Assembly: GCF_000183135.1 (NCBI RefSeq)
Contig: NC_014734.1
Span: 1 to 64,000 of the forward strand
Length of the DNA stretch: 64,000 bases
Reading direction: 5' to 3'
Origin: Paludibacter propionicigenes WB4
GTDB taxonomy: Bacteria; Bacteroidota; Bacteroidia; Bacteroidales; Paludibacteraceae
Shown here: piece by piece, positions 34,480 to 43,954 of the stretch
Layout: each line of letters starts with the position of its first letter
Numbering within the stretch: position 1 is the stretch's first letter
The notes under the pieces: generated by a model
Database searches by the model: none
Told to the model about the DNA's origin: nothing
Seen by the model: only the letters and a program-made list of their open reading frames with translations
Program-made: the position numbers and the translations under genes

Positions 34480-35319
34480 ATGGAGATTGAATTATTTACG
34501 TTAATATTGTTCTTTGGGGCAATTTTTGGAGGTTTGTTAGGTTCTCTGACCGGTCTTGGTGGGGGAGTAGTTATTATTCCGTTACTCACGCTCGGGTTTG
34601 GTGTGGATATGCGTTTTGCAGTGGGAACTGCGTTGGTTACTTCTATAGCTACCTCTTCGGGGGCTGCAGCTGCGTATATTCGGGAGGGAATAACCAATAC
34701 CCGGATAGGGATGTTTCTTGAAATAGCTACTACTACCGGTGCTGTGGCAGGAGCGTTGGTTGCCATGTATTTACCTACCCATATCATTGCTCTGATTTTT
34801 GCCGCGATTCTTATTTTCTCGGCTGCAATGACTATTCGGAAGCGAAACACGGTTGTTGATTATGCTGCTCCGGGCGACAAACTGGGAGTAAAATTGAAAC
34901 TGAACGGTTCTTACCCTTCCGAAAAAGGGACGATAAATTATAATGTACATAATGTGTTGGGTGGTTATTCACTTATGACAGTTGCGGGTGTATTGTCGGG
35001 ACTGCTTGGTATTGGTTCCGGAGCCCTTAAGGTGTTGGCTATGGATACGATGATGAAAATTCCGTTTAAAGTATCCACCACTACCAGCAATTTTATGGTT
35101 GGTGTTACTGCTGCTGCCAGTGCGGTAATTTATTTGCAACGGGGATACATTGATCCGGGATTGGCTATGCCTATTGTTCCGGGAGTACTTATTGGGGCTT
35201 TCTTTGGTTCTAAAATATTGGTGAAAGCCAAAGTACAAACCCTGCGAAAAGTATTTAGCGTGGTTATTACTATGCTGGCACTACAGATGATTTACAATGC
35301 TATAACCGGTAAAATTTAA
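34480..35319 (+). CDS. Sulfite/organosulfonate exporter TauE/SafE family protein
   Basis: A 279-aa membrane protein with about eight hydrophobic segments and the repeated family motif GLLGSLTGLGGGVVIIPLLTL (residues 14-34) and LSGLLGIGSGALKVLA (second half). TauE/SafE proteins are proposed to export sulfite, sulfoacetate or related anions. It is followed after 6 bases by a DUF1634 gene, a pairing common in many genomes. Confidence 0.9.
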   Translation: MEIELFTLILFFGAIFGGLLGSLTGLGGGVVIIPLLTLGFGVDMRFAVGTALVTSIATSSGAAAAYIREGITNTRIGMFLEIATTTGAVAGALVAMYLPTHIIALIFAAILIFSAAMTIRKRNTVVDYAAPGDKLGVKLKLNGSYPSEKGTINYNVHNVLGGYSLMTVAGVLSGLLGIGSGALKVLAMDTMMKIPFKVSTTTSNFMVGVTAAASAVIYLQRGYIDPGLAMPIVPGVLIGAFFGSKILVKAKVQTLRKVFSVVITMLALQMIYNAITGKI

Positions 35320-35325
35320 TGACAA

Positions 35326-35724
35326 ATGAATAAACTAACTAGTCAACACGATATTGATTTAATTATAGGGAAATTATTGCGTGCAGGCGTACTTACTGCT
35401 TCAGCGATTACTGTTTTTGGAGGTATTCTGTATCTAATTCAGCATCATGGTTCTACTGCAAACTACGGGGTGGTAGCCAGTAATGAGATTTTTCGGGGTG
35501 CTCCGGCTTATTTACGTGAATTATCTTCGATACTGCCACAAATCATACGGTTTGATGGAGCGGCTATTGTACAGTTTGGGTTAATTGTGCTGATAGCAAC
35601 ACCTGTTCTTCGGGTAGTGTTTTCGCTGATTTCTTTTGCAATAGAAAAGGATAAACTCTATGTTGGAATTACAACGCTTGTATTGATTATTATAATGATC
35701 AATATGTTTTTTGGATTACATTGA
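35326..35724 (+). CDS. DUF1634 membrane protein
   Basis: A 132-aa protein with about three hydrophobic segments (about 20-38, 80-102 and 112-130). It matches the DUF1634 family, usually encoded directly downstream of TauE/SafE transporters. Likely an accessory subunit. The gap to the transporter gene is 6 bases. Confidence 0.85.
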   Translation: MNKLTSQHDIDLIIGKLLRAGVLTASAITVFGGILYLIQHHGSTANYGVVASNEIFRGAPAYLRELSSILPQIIRFDGAAIVQFGLIVLIATPVLRVVFSLISFAIEKDKLYVGITTLVLIIIMINMFFGLH

Positions 35725-35810
35725 TTTACTTTTTTGTAGCAACGACATATTTCAGCGCAATCTCCTTCTGTAATTATCTTTTTGCTTTTTGATATCGGAC
35801 TAAAGTAGGC

Positions 35811-36020
35811 TCAGATTGTACTGAAATCGGTTGCGATTGCACTTTTGTTCTTTCAGATCGTACTTAAATCGGTTGCGATTACACTTTTGTTTTCTTAGAT
35901 TGTACTTAAATCGGTTTAGATTGTACTTTTGTTCTTTCAGATCGTACTGAAATCTGTTGCTATTACACTTTTGTTCTTTCAGATTGTACTTAAATCGTTT
36001 GCGATTGAGCTTTTGAGAAC
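35811..36020. repeat. Tandem repeat, five 42-bp units of paired 21-mers
   Basis: Units begin at 35811, 35853, 35895, 35937 and 35979, exactly 42 bp apart, each of the type TCAGATTGTACTGAAATCGG then TTGCGATTGCACTTTTGTTC. The minus strand is open through the array with a 14-residue period (KEQKCNRNRFKYDL type). It lies in the 400-base gap ahead of the VOC gene, where no other feature is seen. Confidence 0.92.
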
Positions 36021-36128
36021 TTGGGAAAAGTGATATCAATTAAAAATAAACGAGTAGAATTGGTACCTGTACAACTTTATTCCCTGATTTTATGTTCAAA
36101 TCAATAATAACTATCAACAATAGTAAAG

Positions 36129-36506
36129 ATGAAAAGAGTTACAGGTATTGGAGGTGTTTTCTTCAAATGTAAAGACCCCAAAAAAATGACTGCATGGTAC
36201 CAAAAGCACCTTGGACTGGACACAAACCCCTATGGTGCAACGTTTGAGTGGTACGAAACTGAGGACCGTAAAAAGAAAGCTCAAACACAATGGACACCCT
36301 TCTCCGAAACGACAGAGTATTTTGAACCTTCTTCAAAAGATTTTATGATTAATTACCGCGTTGAAAATCTGGAAGCACTTATCGAGGAATTGAAGACGGA
36401 AGGTGTAACCATTGTGGATACGATTGAAACTTATGACTATGGAAAATTTATTCATATCCTGGATGCTGAGGGGAACAAAGTAGAACTGTGGGAACCTGTT
36501 CGTTAA
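36129..36506 (+). CDS. VOC-family (glyoxalase-like) protein
   Basis: A 125-aa protein with one glyoxalase/bleomycin-resistance fold. The typical start is GIGGVFFKCKDPKKMTAWYQKHLG, and the end HILDAEGNKVELWEP contains the metal-binding Glu. The His/Glu ligands are plausible but the substrate is not known. Confidence 0.88.
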   Translation: MKRVTGIGGVFFKCKDPKKMTAWYQKHLGLDTNPYGATFEWYETEDRKKKAQTQWTPFSETTEYFEPSSKDFMINYRVENLEALIEELKTEGVTIVDTIETYDYGKFIHILDAEGNKVELWEPVR

Positions 36507-36560
36507 AAACAAGAAATAACAATATCCGATATAATCAAAGAACTTACACCTTACTTATAG

Positions 36561-36589
36561 TGGTAGTACGACTTCAAGTCATACTACCA
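36561..36589. repeat. REP hairpin outside the island
   Basis: A single REP with the plan TGGTAGTACGACTT / AAGTCATACTACCA, related to the RAYT-associated hairpins 25 kb away. The rest of 36507-36877 is AT-rich; I see no gene there. Confidence 0.85.
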
Positions 36590-36877
36590 TTTTCTTTTAA
36601 ACCCTTCTCCCGCCAATGGCGAGTATTTCCCTTGAAAATGGAAGATCATCCAAACCTAATAATTCATTCACATTAAAGAAATAATAGATTGTGTCTACAA
36701 CTAAAGTTTCACCAGATGAGTTTGAAAATAAGCATAGACAACACTTTGTAGTTAAAATTTATTTTTGCTTTTGGCTGCTAAAACTTACTAGTGTATTGAA
36801 CGGTTATATCAATGTTAGATTATTAATCAGGATACTATAAGATCGAATTTTCAGGGAATCATTAAATAAAAGTATAT

Positions 36878-37729
36878 ATGGAACCACAACAAACAATGGT
36901 ACAGCCGGATAATACTGCTGTACGAACAGCTTTATGGAGGGCTTTGCATGTTGAGGCAGATGCCGCACCTCATATCATTAAAGATGAAATAGGATTGAAG
37001 TTGATAGCTCCACCCAATGATTGGAAAGAGCGTCCGGATATGAAATATACAACGCGTATTCGGGCTTCTATAGTTGCTCGTGCTCGTTTTGTCGAAGATT
37101 TAATTGTTGAACAAAGCAAACGGGGAATTAGCCAGTATGTTATACTCGGAGCCGGGCTTGATACCTTTGCTCAACGCAGAAAGGACATTGCCTCAACGCT
37201 TCAAATTTATGAAATTGACCAACCCGATACATTGACATGGAAACAACAACGACTTGTTGAACTGGGTTTTGGTATTCCTGATTATCTTCATTTTGTTCCT
37301 GTCAATTTTGAAACGACTTCCTGGTGGACAGCTTTGATTAATAAGGGATTTAATCCCAATATACCTACAGTGTTGGTTTCTACAGGAGTGACATTATATC
37401 TCACCAAAGCGGCAATTGTTGAAACATTGACCACTATAAAACAAATGTCTATTGGCTCAGTTTTAGCCGTAACATTTTATCTGCCCATTGAAAGTATCGA
37501 CGAAGAGGACAGACCCTTGATGGAAATGTCGATAAAAGGAGCTAAAGCATCAGGGACTCCCATGATAAGTTTTTTTAAACCGGATGAAATTATGTCTTTA
37601 GCTTCCGATGCTGGTTTTAAAGAGGCAAAAACTATTTCTACAAAAGATATGGAACAACTTTATTTTGCAGACAGAAGAGATAAACTTTTACCGGCAAGCG
37701 GAGAAGTATTCTTAATGGCAACAATCTAG
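36878..37729 (+). CDS. Class I SAM-dependent methyltransferase (leucine carboxyl methyltransferase-like)
   Basis: A 283-aa protein of the LCM/PF04072-like family. Motif I is YVILGAGLDTFAQRR (about 89-103), preceded by RASIVARARFVEDLI and followed by IYEIDQPDTLTWK. The segment VLVSTGVTLYLTKAAI is characteristic. The substrate is unknown; relatives methylate carboxylates of small molecules or polyketides. Confidence 0.87.
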   Translation: MEPQQTMVQPDNTAVRTALWRALHVEADAAPHIIKDEIGLKLIAPPNDWKERPDMKYTTRIRASIVARARFVEDLIVEQSKRGISQYVILGAGLDTFAQRRKDIASTLQIYEIDQPDTLTWKQQRLVELGFGIPDYLHFVPVNFETTSWWTALINKGFNPNIPTVLVSTGVTLYLTKAAIVETLTTIKQMSIGSVLAVTFYLPIESIDEEDRPLMEMSIKGAKASGTPMISFFKPDEIMSLASDAGFKEAKTISTKDMEQLYFADRRDKLLPASGEVFLMATI

Positions 37730-37858
37730 ACTATTCACGTTCAGAAGACATAAACTATTTTAAATGATTTCAGAACTTCATACATCTGACTGAAGTTATT
37801 AGGTTCTGGCATAAAAAATCTGTATTTTTGTATCTCACTAATTTAAAAAAATACGATT

Positions 37859-38134
37859 ATGATTCGATTGAATGTATTTATGTCGGTAGAAGAAGTAAAC
37901 CGCACCAAAGTATTGGCTGCTGCCAAAGAATTGACTGCTTCTTCGGTTAAAGAAGAAGGCTGTATTGCTTATGATATTTTTGAAAGCGCCACCCGTCCAA
38001 CTGTGTTGCTGATTTGCGAAACATGGAAAGACAACGAAGCGATTGTGAATCACGAAAAATCAGCTTCTTTCATTAAAAATATAGCTATTCTTAAAGAGTT
38101 TACCACAGTCAAAGTCGAAAAGTTCGAATTTTGA
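37859..38134 (+). CDS. Antibiotic biosynthesis monooxygenase (ABM/YgiN-like) protein
   Basis: A 91-aa single-domain ferredoxin-like fold of the ABM family. Typical residues are KEEGCIAYDIFESATRPTVLLICETWKDNEAI (quoted in part: EGCIAYDIFESATRPT). Related proteins are quinol monooxygenases or heme-degrading dimers. The 276-nt gene stands alone. Confidence 0.85.
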   Translation: MIRLNVFMSVEEVNRTKVLAAAKELTASSVKEEGCIAYDIFESATRPTVLLICETWKDNEAIVNHEKSASFIKNIAILKEFTTVKVEKFEF

Positions 38135-38308
38135 TAGAAAGAGCGTAGCCGCATAGTTTGTCGGGTGCGTGTTCCTTCGGGTATGTAATATAGTTCAAGT
38201 CTGAGAAAAGCAAAGACTTGAACTGTGTTGTATTCGGATGCATGTGACCTCCAGAAAATCAACCGCAATAAAAATCAAATATTATAAATTCTAATACTGG
38301 CTTAAAAA

Positions 38309-39154
38309 ATGAAATCAAAAATCCAAAAAAGAGCATTTCTGCTGACAATTGTCCTGTTTTCTACGGGCTTAATTTTTGCTTCCAGAGTTGATACCGTACG
38401 CGTTGAAAGTAAAGCAATGCATAAAACCATAAAGAACATCGTGGTAGTTCCCGACGGTTATCAATCAACTAAAACTTACCCTTCGGTATATTTGCTTCAC
38501 GGTGCAGGTGGTAACTTCAAAGATTGGGTAACCAATGCTCCCGGAATTAAAGAATTGTCAGACCTTTATAAAGTCATTATTGTTTGTCCCGATGGTGGTG
38601 TTACCAGTTGGTATTACGACAGTCCGGTGGACAGCACTTATAAATATGAAACCTTTGTAACAAAAGAACTGCTTGGATATGTGGATGCTCATTATGCAAC
38701 CATCAAGGATAAATCGGCTCGTGCTATTACCGGATTGAGTATGGGTGGTCACGGAGGTCTTTACTTGTCTCTTCGTCATCAGGATTTATTTGGAGCAGGA
38801 GGAAGTATGAGTGGAGGTGTGGATATACGTCCTTTCCCCAACAACTGGGATATTGCCAAACGCCTTGGCACTTTGCAAAGTCAACCTGAAAACTGGGAAA
38901 AGAATACCATTGTAAATATGCTTGATTTGCTGAAAAACAGTTCACTAAAACTAATTATCGATTGTGGTGTGAATGATTTCTTTTATGACGTAAACTCCAA
39001 CCTGCATAAAAAGTTACTGGAAATGAAATATCCTCACGATTATACAGAACGTCCCGGCGTTCATAACTGGCCATATTGGAAAAATTCAGTAAAATACCAG
39101 TTTCTGTTTTTTAATGAGTTCTTTACACGTGGAGGAATTTCTAAAATGAAATAG
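38309..39154 (+). CDS. Secreted esterase (alpha/beta hydrolase, esterase D/antigen 85-like)
   Basis: A 281-aa hydrolase. Residues 1-25 form a signal peptide (RAFLLTIVLFSTGLIFASR). The nucleophile elbow is in GLSMGGHGGLYLSLRH (Ser about 142, GLSMGG), and the oxyanion region is YLLHGAGGNFKDW. Candidate acid and base are Asp (near DCGVNDFFYD) and His in RPGVHNWPYW. The end is the typical esterase C-terminus. Likely a periplasmic carbohydrate or acyl esterase. Confidence 0.88.
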   Translation: MKSKIQKRAFLLTIVLFSTGLIFASRVDTVRVESKAMHKTIKNIVVVPDGYQSTKTYPSVYLLHGAGGNFKDWVTNAPGIKELSDLYKVIIVCPDGGVTSWYYDSPVDSTYKYETFVTKELLGYVDAHYATIKDKSARAITGLSMGGHGGLYLSLRHQDLFGAGGSMSGGVDIRPFPNNWDIAKRLGTLQSQPENWEKNTIVNMLDLLKNSSLKLIIDCGVNDFFYDVNSNLHKKLLEMKYPHDYTERPGVHNWPYWKNSVKYQFLFFNEFFTRGGISKMK

Positions 39155-39202
39155 TCGTTTGGTTGTTTATCAGCTTTAACTGTAGTATTTCAAATTATTA
39201 TT

Positions 39203-39236
39203 GAGTGGTAGTATGACTTTAGGTCGTACTACCACT
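39203..39236. repeat. REP hairpin
   Basis: AGTGGTAGTATGACTT and its near-complement AGGTCGTACTACCACT, followed by T5, so it may double as a terminator after the esterase gene. Confidence 0.8.
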
Positions 39237-39384
39237 TTTTTATTTACTGATATCTGCATTTTTATACAGAGGCAAATACCATAAACAAGGTAGATAAATA
39301 CCCTCTGAATGGGATTGTAACAACTCTTGAATAAGTTGAACTTTGCAATAAGAAAATTATACATGTTTAGAATGTACTTAGAAA

Positions 39385-40320
39385 ATGAATAATGGAATTA
39401 AATCACTTTTCACACAGCCTTTTGGAGGTAAGGGGATAAGGGTTCTCAAAAATAATATCGCCGGTGGTGTGATGTTAAGTATAACGGTATTGTCAATTCT
39501 ATTGGTAATTCTTATTGGTTTAGGATTATACCTGAAGTCAGTACCTGTTTTTGAAAACAATAGTTTCTGGCATTTAATTACATCTTCTGACTGGAAGCCT
39601 GGAAAAGGTGAATTTGGGTTTCTTCCATTCATTGCCGGGACATTATCGATTACAACTATAGCCGTAATACTGGCTTTGCCTATAGCTTTGCTTTCGGCCT
39701 TGTTCCTGAATGAATACTCCAAAACAGCAGTCAAAAAATGGGTTTTTACAGCTTTGGATATTTTAGCCGGAATACCTTCTGTTGTTTACGGAGTATGGGG
39801 TACATTGTTTATAGTGCCCTGGATATCGGAAAAACTGGCTCCTCATTTCGTAGAATACTCTACCGGATACACCGTGTTGGCAGGTGGTATTGTGCTTGGG
39901 GTTATGATATTGCCTTTGCTCATCAGTCTTTTTGTGGAAATATTTTCAGCAGTCCCCCGCGAGTATAGAGATGCTTCCCTTTCATTGGGTGCCACCAAAT
40001 GGCAAACCTGTAAGCACGTTATTTTGCGTAAAACCTTTCCTGGAATTCTGGCTGCATTAATTCTGGCTGTATCCCGTGCATTCGGCGAAACTATTGCTGT
40101 ACTTATGGTGTGCGGAAACATACCGTTGTTGCCGCATTCACTTTTCGATTCCTGTTATCCGCTGCCGGCACTGATAGCGAATAATTATGGTGAAATGCTA
40201 TCTGTACCCTTGTACGAATCGGTACTGATGCTTGCAGCTTTTCTGCTTTTTATTGTTGTGTTTATTTTCAATGCAACATCGAGGGCAGTAATTTACAGAA
40301 TAGAAAGGAAGTTTAAATAA
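39385..40320 (+). CDS. pstC: Phosphate ABC transporter permease PstC
   Basis: A 311-aa membrane protein with six transmembrane segments. The PstC-type permease signature includes the EAA-like loop REYRDASLSLGATKWQTCKHVILRK and AVSRAFGETIAVLMV. It is the first gene of pstC-pstA-pstB. No pstS binding-protein gene or phoU is present in the window. Confidence 0.93.
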   Translation: MNNGIKSLFTQPFGGKGIRVLKNNIAGGVMLSITVLSILLVILIGLGLYLKSVPVFENNSFWHLITSSDWKPGKGEFGFLPFIAGTLSITTIAVILALPIALLSALFLNEYSKTAVKKWVFTALDILAGIPSVVYGVWGTLFIVPWISEKLAPHFVEYSTGYTVLAGGIVLGVMILPLLISLFVEIFSAVPREYRDASLSLGATKWQTCKHVILRKTFPGILAALILAVSRAFGETIAVLMVCGNIPLLPHSLFDSCYPLPALIANNYGEMLSVPLYESVLMLAAFLLFIVVFIFNATSRAVIYRIERKFK

Positions 40321-40557
40321 TAGCTATTTGCCTTTGGCGATATTGATGAATATTAAGCTGCGCTGATATTTATGGATATTAAGCTTCGCTGATATTGATA
40401 GATATTAGTCCTTCGGACGATATTAAAATGTTACGAAGTAAATCTCAGCGAAGCTAAATATCGCCGAAGGCAAATATCTATCAATATCAGCGAAGCTAAA
40501 TATCACACGCAGTGTAAATATCAGCGAAGCGAATAACACGAACAAAGTGAGAAAAAT
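40321..40557. repeat. Chain of mini-hairpin repeats between pstC and pstA
   Basis: A 237-base gap between two co-directional pst genes. It contains repeated short palindromic cores (AGCGAAGCT, GCCGAAGGC, CACGCAGTG, GTCCTTCGGAC, and CGAAGCG variants) separated by linkers of the ATATC or AAATATC type, in both orientations, giving a long imperfect fold-back. No gene is seen inside it. Confidence 0.8.
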
Positions 40558-41403
40558 ATGAAATTAAAATTTATAGAAGAAAGAATAGCTAAAGTGCTGA
40601 TGATATTGGCTTCCGTTGCTGTCATTGTCTTTGTGGTGAATATTATTTACACCATATTCCGACGTGGACTACCAGCGCTGAACTGGGATATGATAAGTAA
40701 AATTCCTGCAGGAGGATATTACAACGGTGGCGGTGGCGGTATTCTGAATGCTATCATGGGCTCGTTGTACATCGTGCTTGGCTCCACTATATTGGGTCTG
40801 CTCATTAGTATTCCGGTGGTATTTTACCTGAACGTTTACCTGAGAAAAGATTCTAAACTGGCTTATATTGCCCGGTTGGCTTTCGACGTGTTGTTTGGTA
40901 TTCCATCCATTGTTTATGGAGCTTTCGCGTTTACCATCATGATTTATTTGGGTATGCATACTTCACTCGGTGGCGGTATTTTGGTTATCACGCTGCTCAT
41001 TATTCCAATTTTTATCCGATCAATGGACGAAGTGGCTCAGCAATTACCCCGCGACCTGCTTGATGCTACTTATGCATTGGGAGCAACCAAGCTGGAAACT
41101 ATAAAGGTAGTGCTTCGTCAGATTGCGCCCGGCATTGCTACTGCGACTTTGTTGTCAGTAGGACGTGCCATTGGCGATGCAGCCGGTGTGATGTTTACAG
41201 CCGGGTTTACCGATAGTATCCCCACTTCGTTGAGTCAACCGGCAGCTACGTTACCTCTTTCGGTATTCTTTCAGCTCAGCAGCCCGAATGCCGACGTACA
41301 GGACAGAGCTTATTCTGCGGCTTTGATTCTTATTTTCATAGTGCTTATTATCAGTGTGGCAGGACGACTAATTACAAACCGATTTTCAAAACATAAAATA
41401 TAA
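40558..41403 (+). CDS. pstA: Phosphate ABC transporter permease PstA
   Basis: A 281-aa membrane protein. The permease loop is LPRDLLDATYALGATKLETIKVVLRQ, and a glycine-rich stretch NGGGGGILNAIMGS follows the first transmembrane segment, as in PstA. Its stop codon overlaps the pstB ATG by one base. The gap to pstC is occupied by hairpin repeats. Confidence 0.93.
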   Translation: MKLKFIEERIAKVLMILASVAVIVFVVNIIYTIFRRGLPALNWDMISKIPAGGYYNGGGGGILNAIMGSLYIVLGSTILGLLISIPVVFYLNVYLRKDSKLAYIARLAFDVLFGIPSIVYGAFAFTIMIYLGMHTSLGGGILVITLLIIPIFIRSMDEVAQQLPRDLLDATYALGATKLETIKVVLRQIAPGIATATLLSVGRAIGDAAGVMFTAGFTDSIPTSLSQPAATLPLSVFFQLSSPNADVQDRAYSAALILIFIVLIISVAGRLITNRFSKHKI

Positions 41404-42281
41404 TGAAATCATTCTTATACCGAAACCCCACGAGAGCAAGTTGGGCTGAAGATTACTCTTTTTTGAATAATGATTCAAAGAACCAATCTGACAGCGAAAG
41501 TGACAAAAGAGAAGGTCTCGGAATTAAAAAATCGTATTTAAAAGTAAGTAACTTAAACATCCATATTCATAAGGCTCACATTCTGAAAAATGTGAACCTG
41601 GAGATTCCGGATAAAAAAATAACCTGTATTATTGGTCCTTCGGGTTGCGGAAAATCAACCCTGCTGAAAACATTCAACCGCCTGATTGACGACACGGAAG
41701 GTATAAGATACGACGGTAGCATTTTTGTCGACGGATACGATATTTTTGACAAGAAAACCGAGATTACTGAAATCAGAAAAAAAATGGGTTTACTATCTCA
41801 GCGTCCTTGTCCGCTTCCAATGTCTATTTATGAGAATATAGCTTTTGGCTGCAAAATGCACGGTGAGCACAAGAAGAAAAAACTAAACTCCATAGTAGAA
41901 GCTCAACTTAAGGCTGTAGGGCTTTGGGAGGAGGTGAAAGACCGCTTGAGTTCACCTGCATCCAAGTTATCCATTGGTCAGCAGCAGCGTTTGTGCCTGG
42001 CCCGGGGACTAGCCGTGGAACCAGAATTTATATTGGCCGATGAGGCCACATCGGCTCTCGATCCCATTTCCAGTAAGCATATCGAAGAGTTGTTTGTGGA
42101 GCTTAAAAAAGATTACGCCATTATTTTGGTAACACATACCTTACGACAGGCTTTGCGTATTGCAGACCATGTGGTTTTTATGTATCTCGGCGAAGTTATT
42201 GAAGCCGGTCCGGCCGATGAAGTGTTCAATAACCCAAAACAAGAATTAACCCGTAAGTATCTGGAGGGAGCTTTTAGCTAG
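41403..42281 (+). CDS. pstB: Phosphate ABC transporter ATP-binding protein PstB
   Basis: A 292-aa ATPase. Walker A GPSGCGKST is at about 78-86, the ABC signature in LSIGQQQRLCLARGL, Walker B ILADEATSALDP, and the switch motif VTHTLRQALRIADHVVF. The first 50 residues are an N-terminal extension rich in S/E/K without a recognised fold, compared with the usual 250-aa enzyme. Start overlaps the pstA stop codon (TAATG). Confidence 0.95.
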   Translation: MKSFLYRNPTRASWAEDYSFLNNDSKNQSDSESDKREGLGIKKSYLKVSNLNIHIHKAHILKNVNLEIPDKKITCIIGPSGCGKSTLLKTFNRLIDDTEGIRYDGSIFVDGYDIFDKKTEITEIRKKMGLLSQRPCPLPMSIYENIAFGCKMHGEHKKKKLNSIVEAQLKAVGLWEEVKDRLSSPASKLSIGQQQRLCLARGLAVEPEFILADEATSALDPISSKHIEELFVELKKDYAIILVTHTLRQALRIADHVVFMYLGEVIEAGPADEVFNNPKQELTRKYLEGAFS

Positions 42282-42443
42282 TTGCGGACAGTTTACTGTC
42301 GACACACGTTTAGGCACTTTTATTATTCCAGGGAAGTTGATAAATTCGCGACTATACGGCATGTCTGATACTTTTGTGGCGGTTTTCATGTAGGGTAAAC
42401 CAATGGTTTAAAATCCTTGTTGTAGCATTTTGAAGTATTATAT

Positions 42444-42474
42444 CTTGGGTGTCAGTTTAATTTGCGTATCTTTG
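42444..42474 (+). promoter_or_regulatory. Promoter of the DEAD-box helicase gene
   Basis: CTTG at 42444-42447 and TATCTTTG at 42467-42474, 19 nt apart, fit the Bacteroidetes consensus and lie just ahead of ATG 42496. Confidence 0.65.
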
Positions 42475-42495
42475 CAGCATATTAATATACTTTCA

Positions 42496-43722
42496 ATGAG
42501 ATTTGACGAACTTCCCCTTTGCGATGCCGTGCTGGACGGATTGCAAGCCATGAATTTTAAAGAAGCCACCCCGGTACAAGCCGAAACTATCCCCGTAATT
42601 TTACAAAAACGTGATGTAATTGCTTGTGCACAAACCGGAACCGGTAAAACAGCCGCTTTTATTCTTCCGTTGCTACACAATTTACAAGCCGAGCCCCTGG
42701 CTGCCGACAAAGTGAATGCCATTATCATGGCACCTACGCGTGAATTGGCTCAGCAGATTGACCAGCAAATGGAGGGATTTTCGTACTTCACGTCTTTCTC
42801 GTCGGTGGCGGTGTATGGCGGCAACGATGCATCAGCTTGGGACACCCAACGACGTGGTTTGCAAAACGGAGCCGATGTGGTAATAGCTACTCCGGGACGC
42901 TTGCTTTCACATATCAACCTCTATGATATTGACTTTTCGCACGTAAAATATTTTATTTTGGATGAAGCTGACCGCATGCTCGACATGGGTTTCTTCGATG
43001 ATATTATGCAGGTGGTAAATCGCTTACCTAAGGACAGACAAACCATCATGTTTTCGGCTACCATGCCGCCTAAAATTCGCCTGCTGGCCAAAACCATTCT
43101 GAATAATCCGGTAGAAGTGAAAATTGCCGTTTCGCGTCCGCCCGAAAGCATTATGCAGACGGCTTATATTTGCTACGAAGCACAGAAGCACGGCATTATC
43201 CGTCATTTGTTTGCCGAGCAGGAAGCCACGAAAGTGATTATTTTTTCCGGTTCAAAACTCAAGGTAAAAGAACTTTTCAAAACTTTCCGCCAAATGGGCT
43301 TGTCGGTGGGAGAGATGCACTCCGACCTGGATCAGGCGCAGCGCGACCATGTGATGCACGAATTTAAAAATAACCGCGTAAGCATTTTGGTAGCTACCGA
43401 CATTGTGTCGCGTGGTATCGATATCGACGATATTTCTTTGGTAATAAACTACGATGTGCCGCACGATGCCGAAGATTATGTTCACCGAATCGGGCGTACC
43501 GCTCGCGCCAGTGCCAAGGGTATGTCCATTACCTTTGTGTCCGAAGAAGAGCAATATAAGTTCAAGCAAATAGAAGATTTTCTGGAAAAAGACATTTACA
43601 AAATACCTATGCCGGTAGAACTGGGTGAAGCCCCCGAGTATAAACCCGAATTGCACCGCTTTGGACACAAAAAATTTGCTTCGGGGAAAGGTAAATTTCG
43701 CCGCAATAAACCGCAAAAATAA
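42496..43722 (+). CDS. DEAD-box ATP-dependent RNA helicase
   Basis: From ATG 42496 the product is 408 aa. Motifs are in order: Q motif (ATPVQAETIPV), motif I AQTGTGKT at 46-53, motif II DEAD at about 156-159, SAT, then ATDIVSRGID and HRIGRTARA in the second domain, with a basic C-terminal tail (KKFASGKGKFRRNK). The upstream in-frame extension to 42430 contains the -7 promoter element and is excluded. Role in ribosome assembly, mRNA decay or cold response; the exact paralogue cannot be named. Confidence 0.95.
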   Translation: MRFDELPLCDAVLDGLQAMNFKEATPVQAETIPVILQKRDVIACAQTGTGKTAAFILPLLHNLQAEPLAADKVNAIIMAPTRELAQQIDQQMEGFSYFTSFSSVAVYGGNDASAWDTQRRGLQNGADVVIATPGRLLSHINLYDIDFSHVKYFILDEADRMLDMGFFDDIMQVVNRLPKDRQTIMFSATMPPKIRLLAKTILNNPVEVKIAVSRPPESIMQTAYICYEAQKHGIIRHLFAEQEATKVIIFSGSKLKVKELFKTFRQMGLSVGEMHSDLDQAQRDHVMHEFKNNRVSILVATDIVSRGIDIDDISLVINYDVPHDAEDYVHRIGRTARASAKGMSITFVSEEEQYKFKQIEDFLEKDIYKIPMPVELGEAPEYKPELHRFGHKKFASGKGKFRRNKPQK

Positions 43723-43748
43723 TTCCAATAAAACTTTCACTTTATTCT

Positions 43749-43778
43749 GAGCCTCGATATTTCGCGGCTCTTTTTTTA
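43749..43778 (+). terminator. Terminator after the helicase gene
   Basis: GAGCC and GGCTC (43766-43770) form a short stem followed by seven T. Confidence 0.7.
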
Positions 43779-43954
43779 TGTCTTATTTTAGCAATCTAAT
43801 TGTTGATAACTTTTTTTTCAAAAAGTTGTAATTTGATTGTTTGTATAACTTAAATTTTATATCTTTGACCCGTTATGTGTTGAAAATGTGATGCCTTTTT
43901 TGTTTCGATTCTTTGAAAACCCCCACAAATAAAAGGAAAATAAGAGCTTTTTAT

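Noticed and set aside
35800-36039. Minus-strand 79-codon repetitive frame
   Set aside because: A product of the 42-bp period (14 codons), not evidence of a gene.
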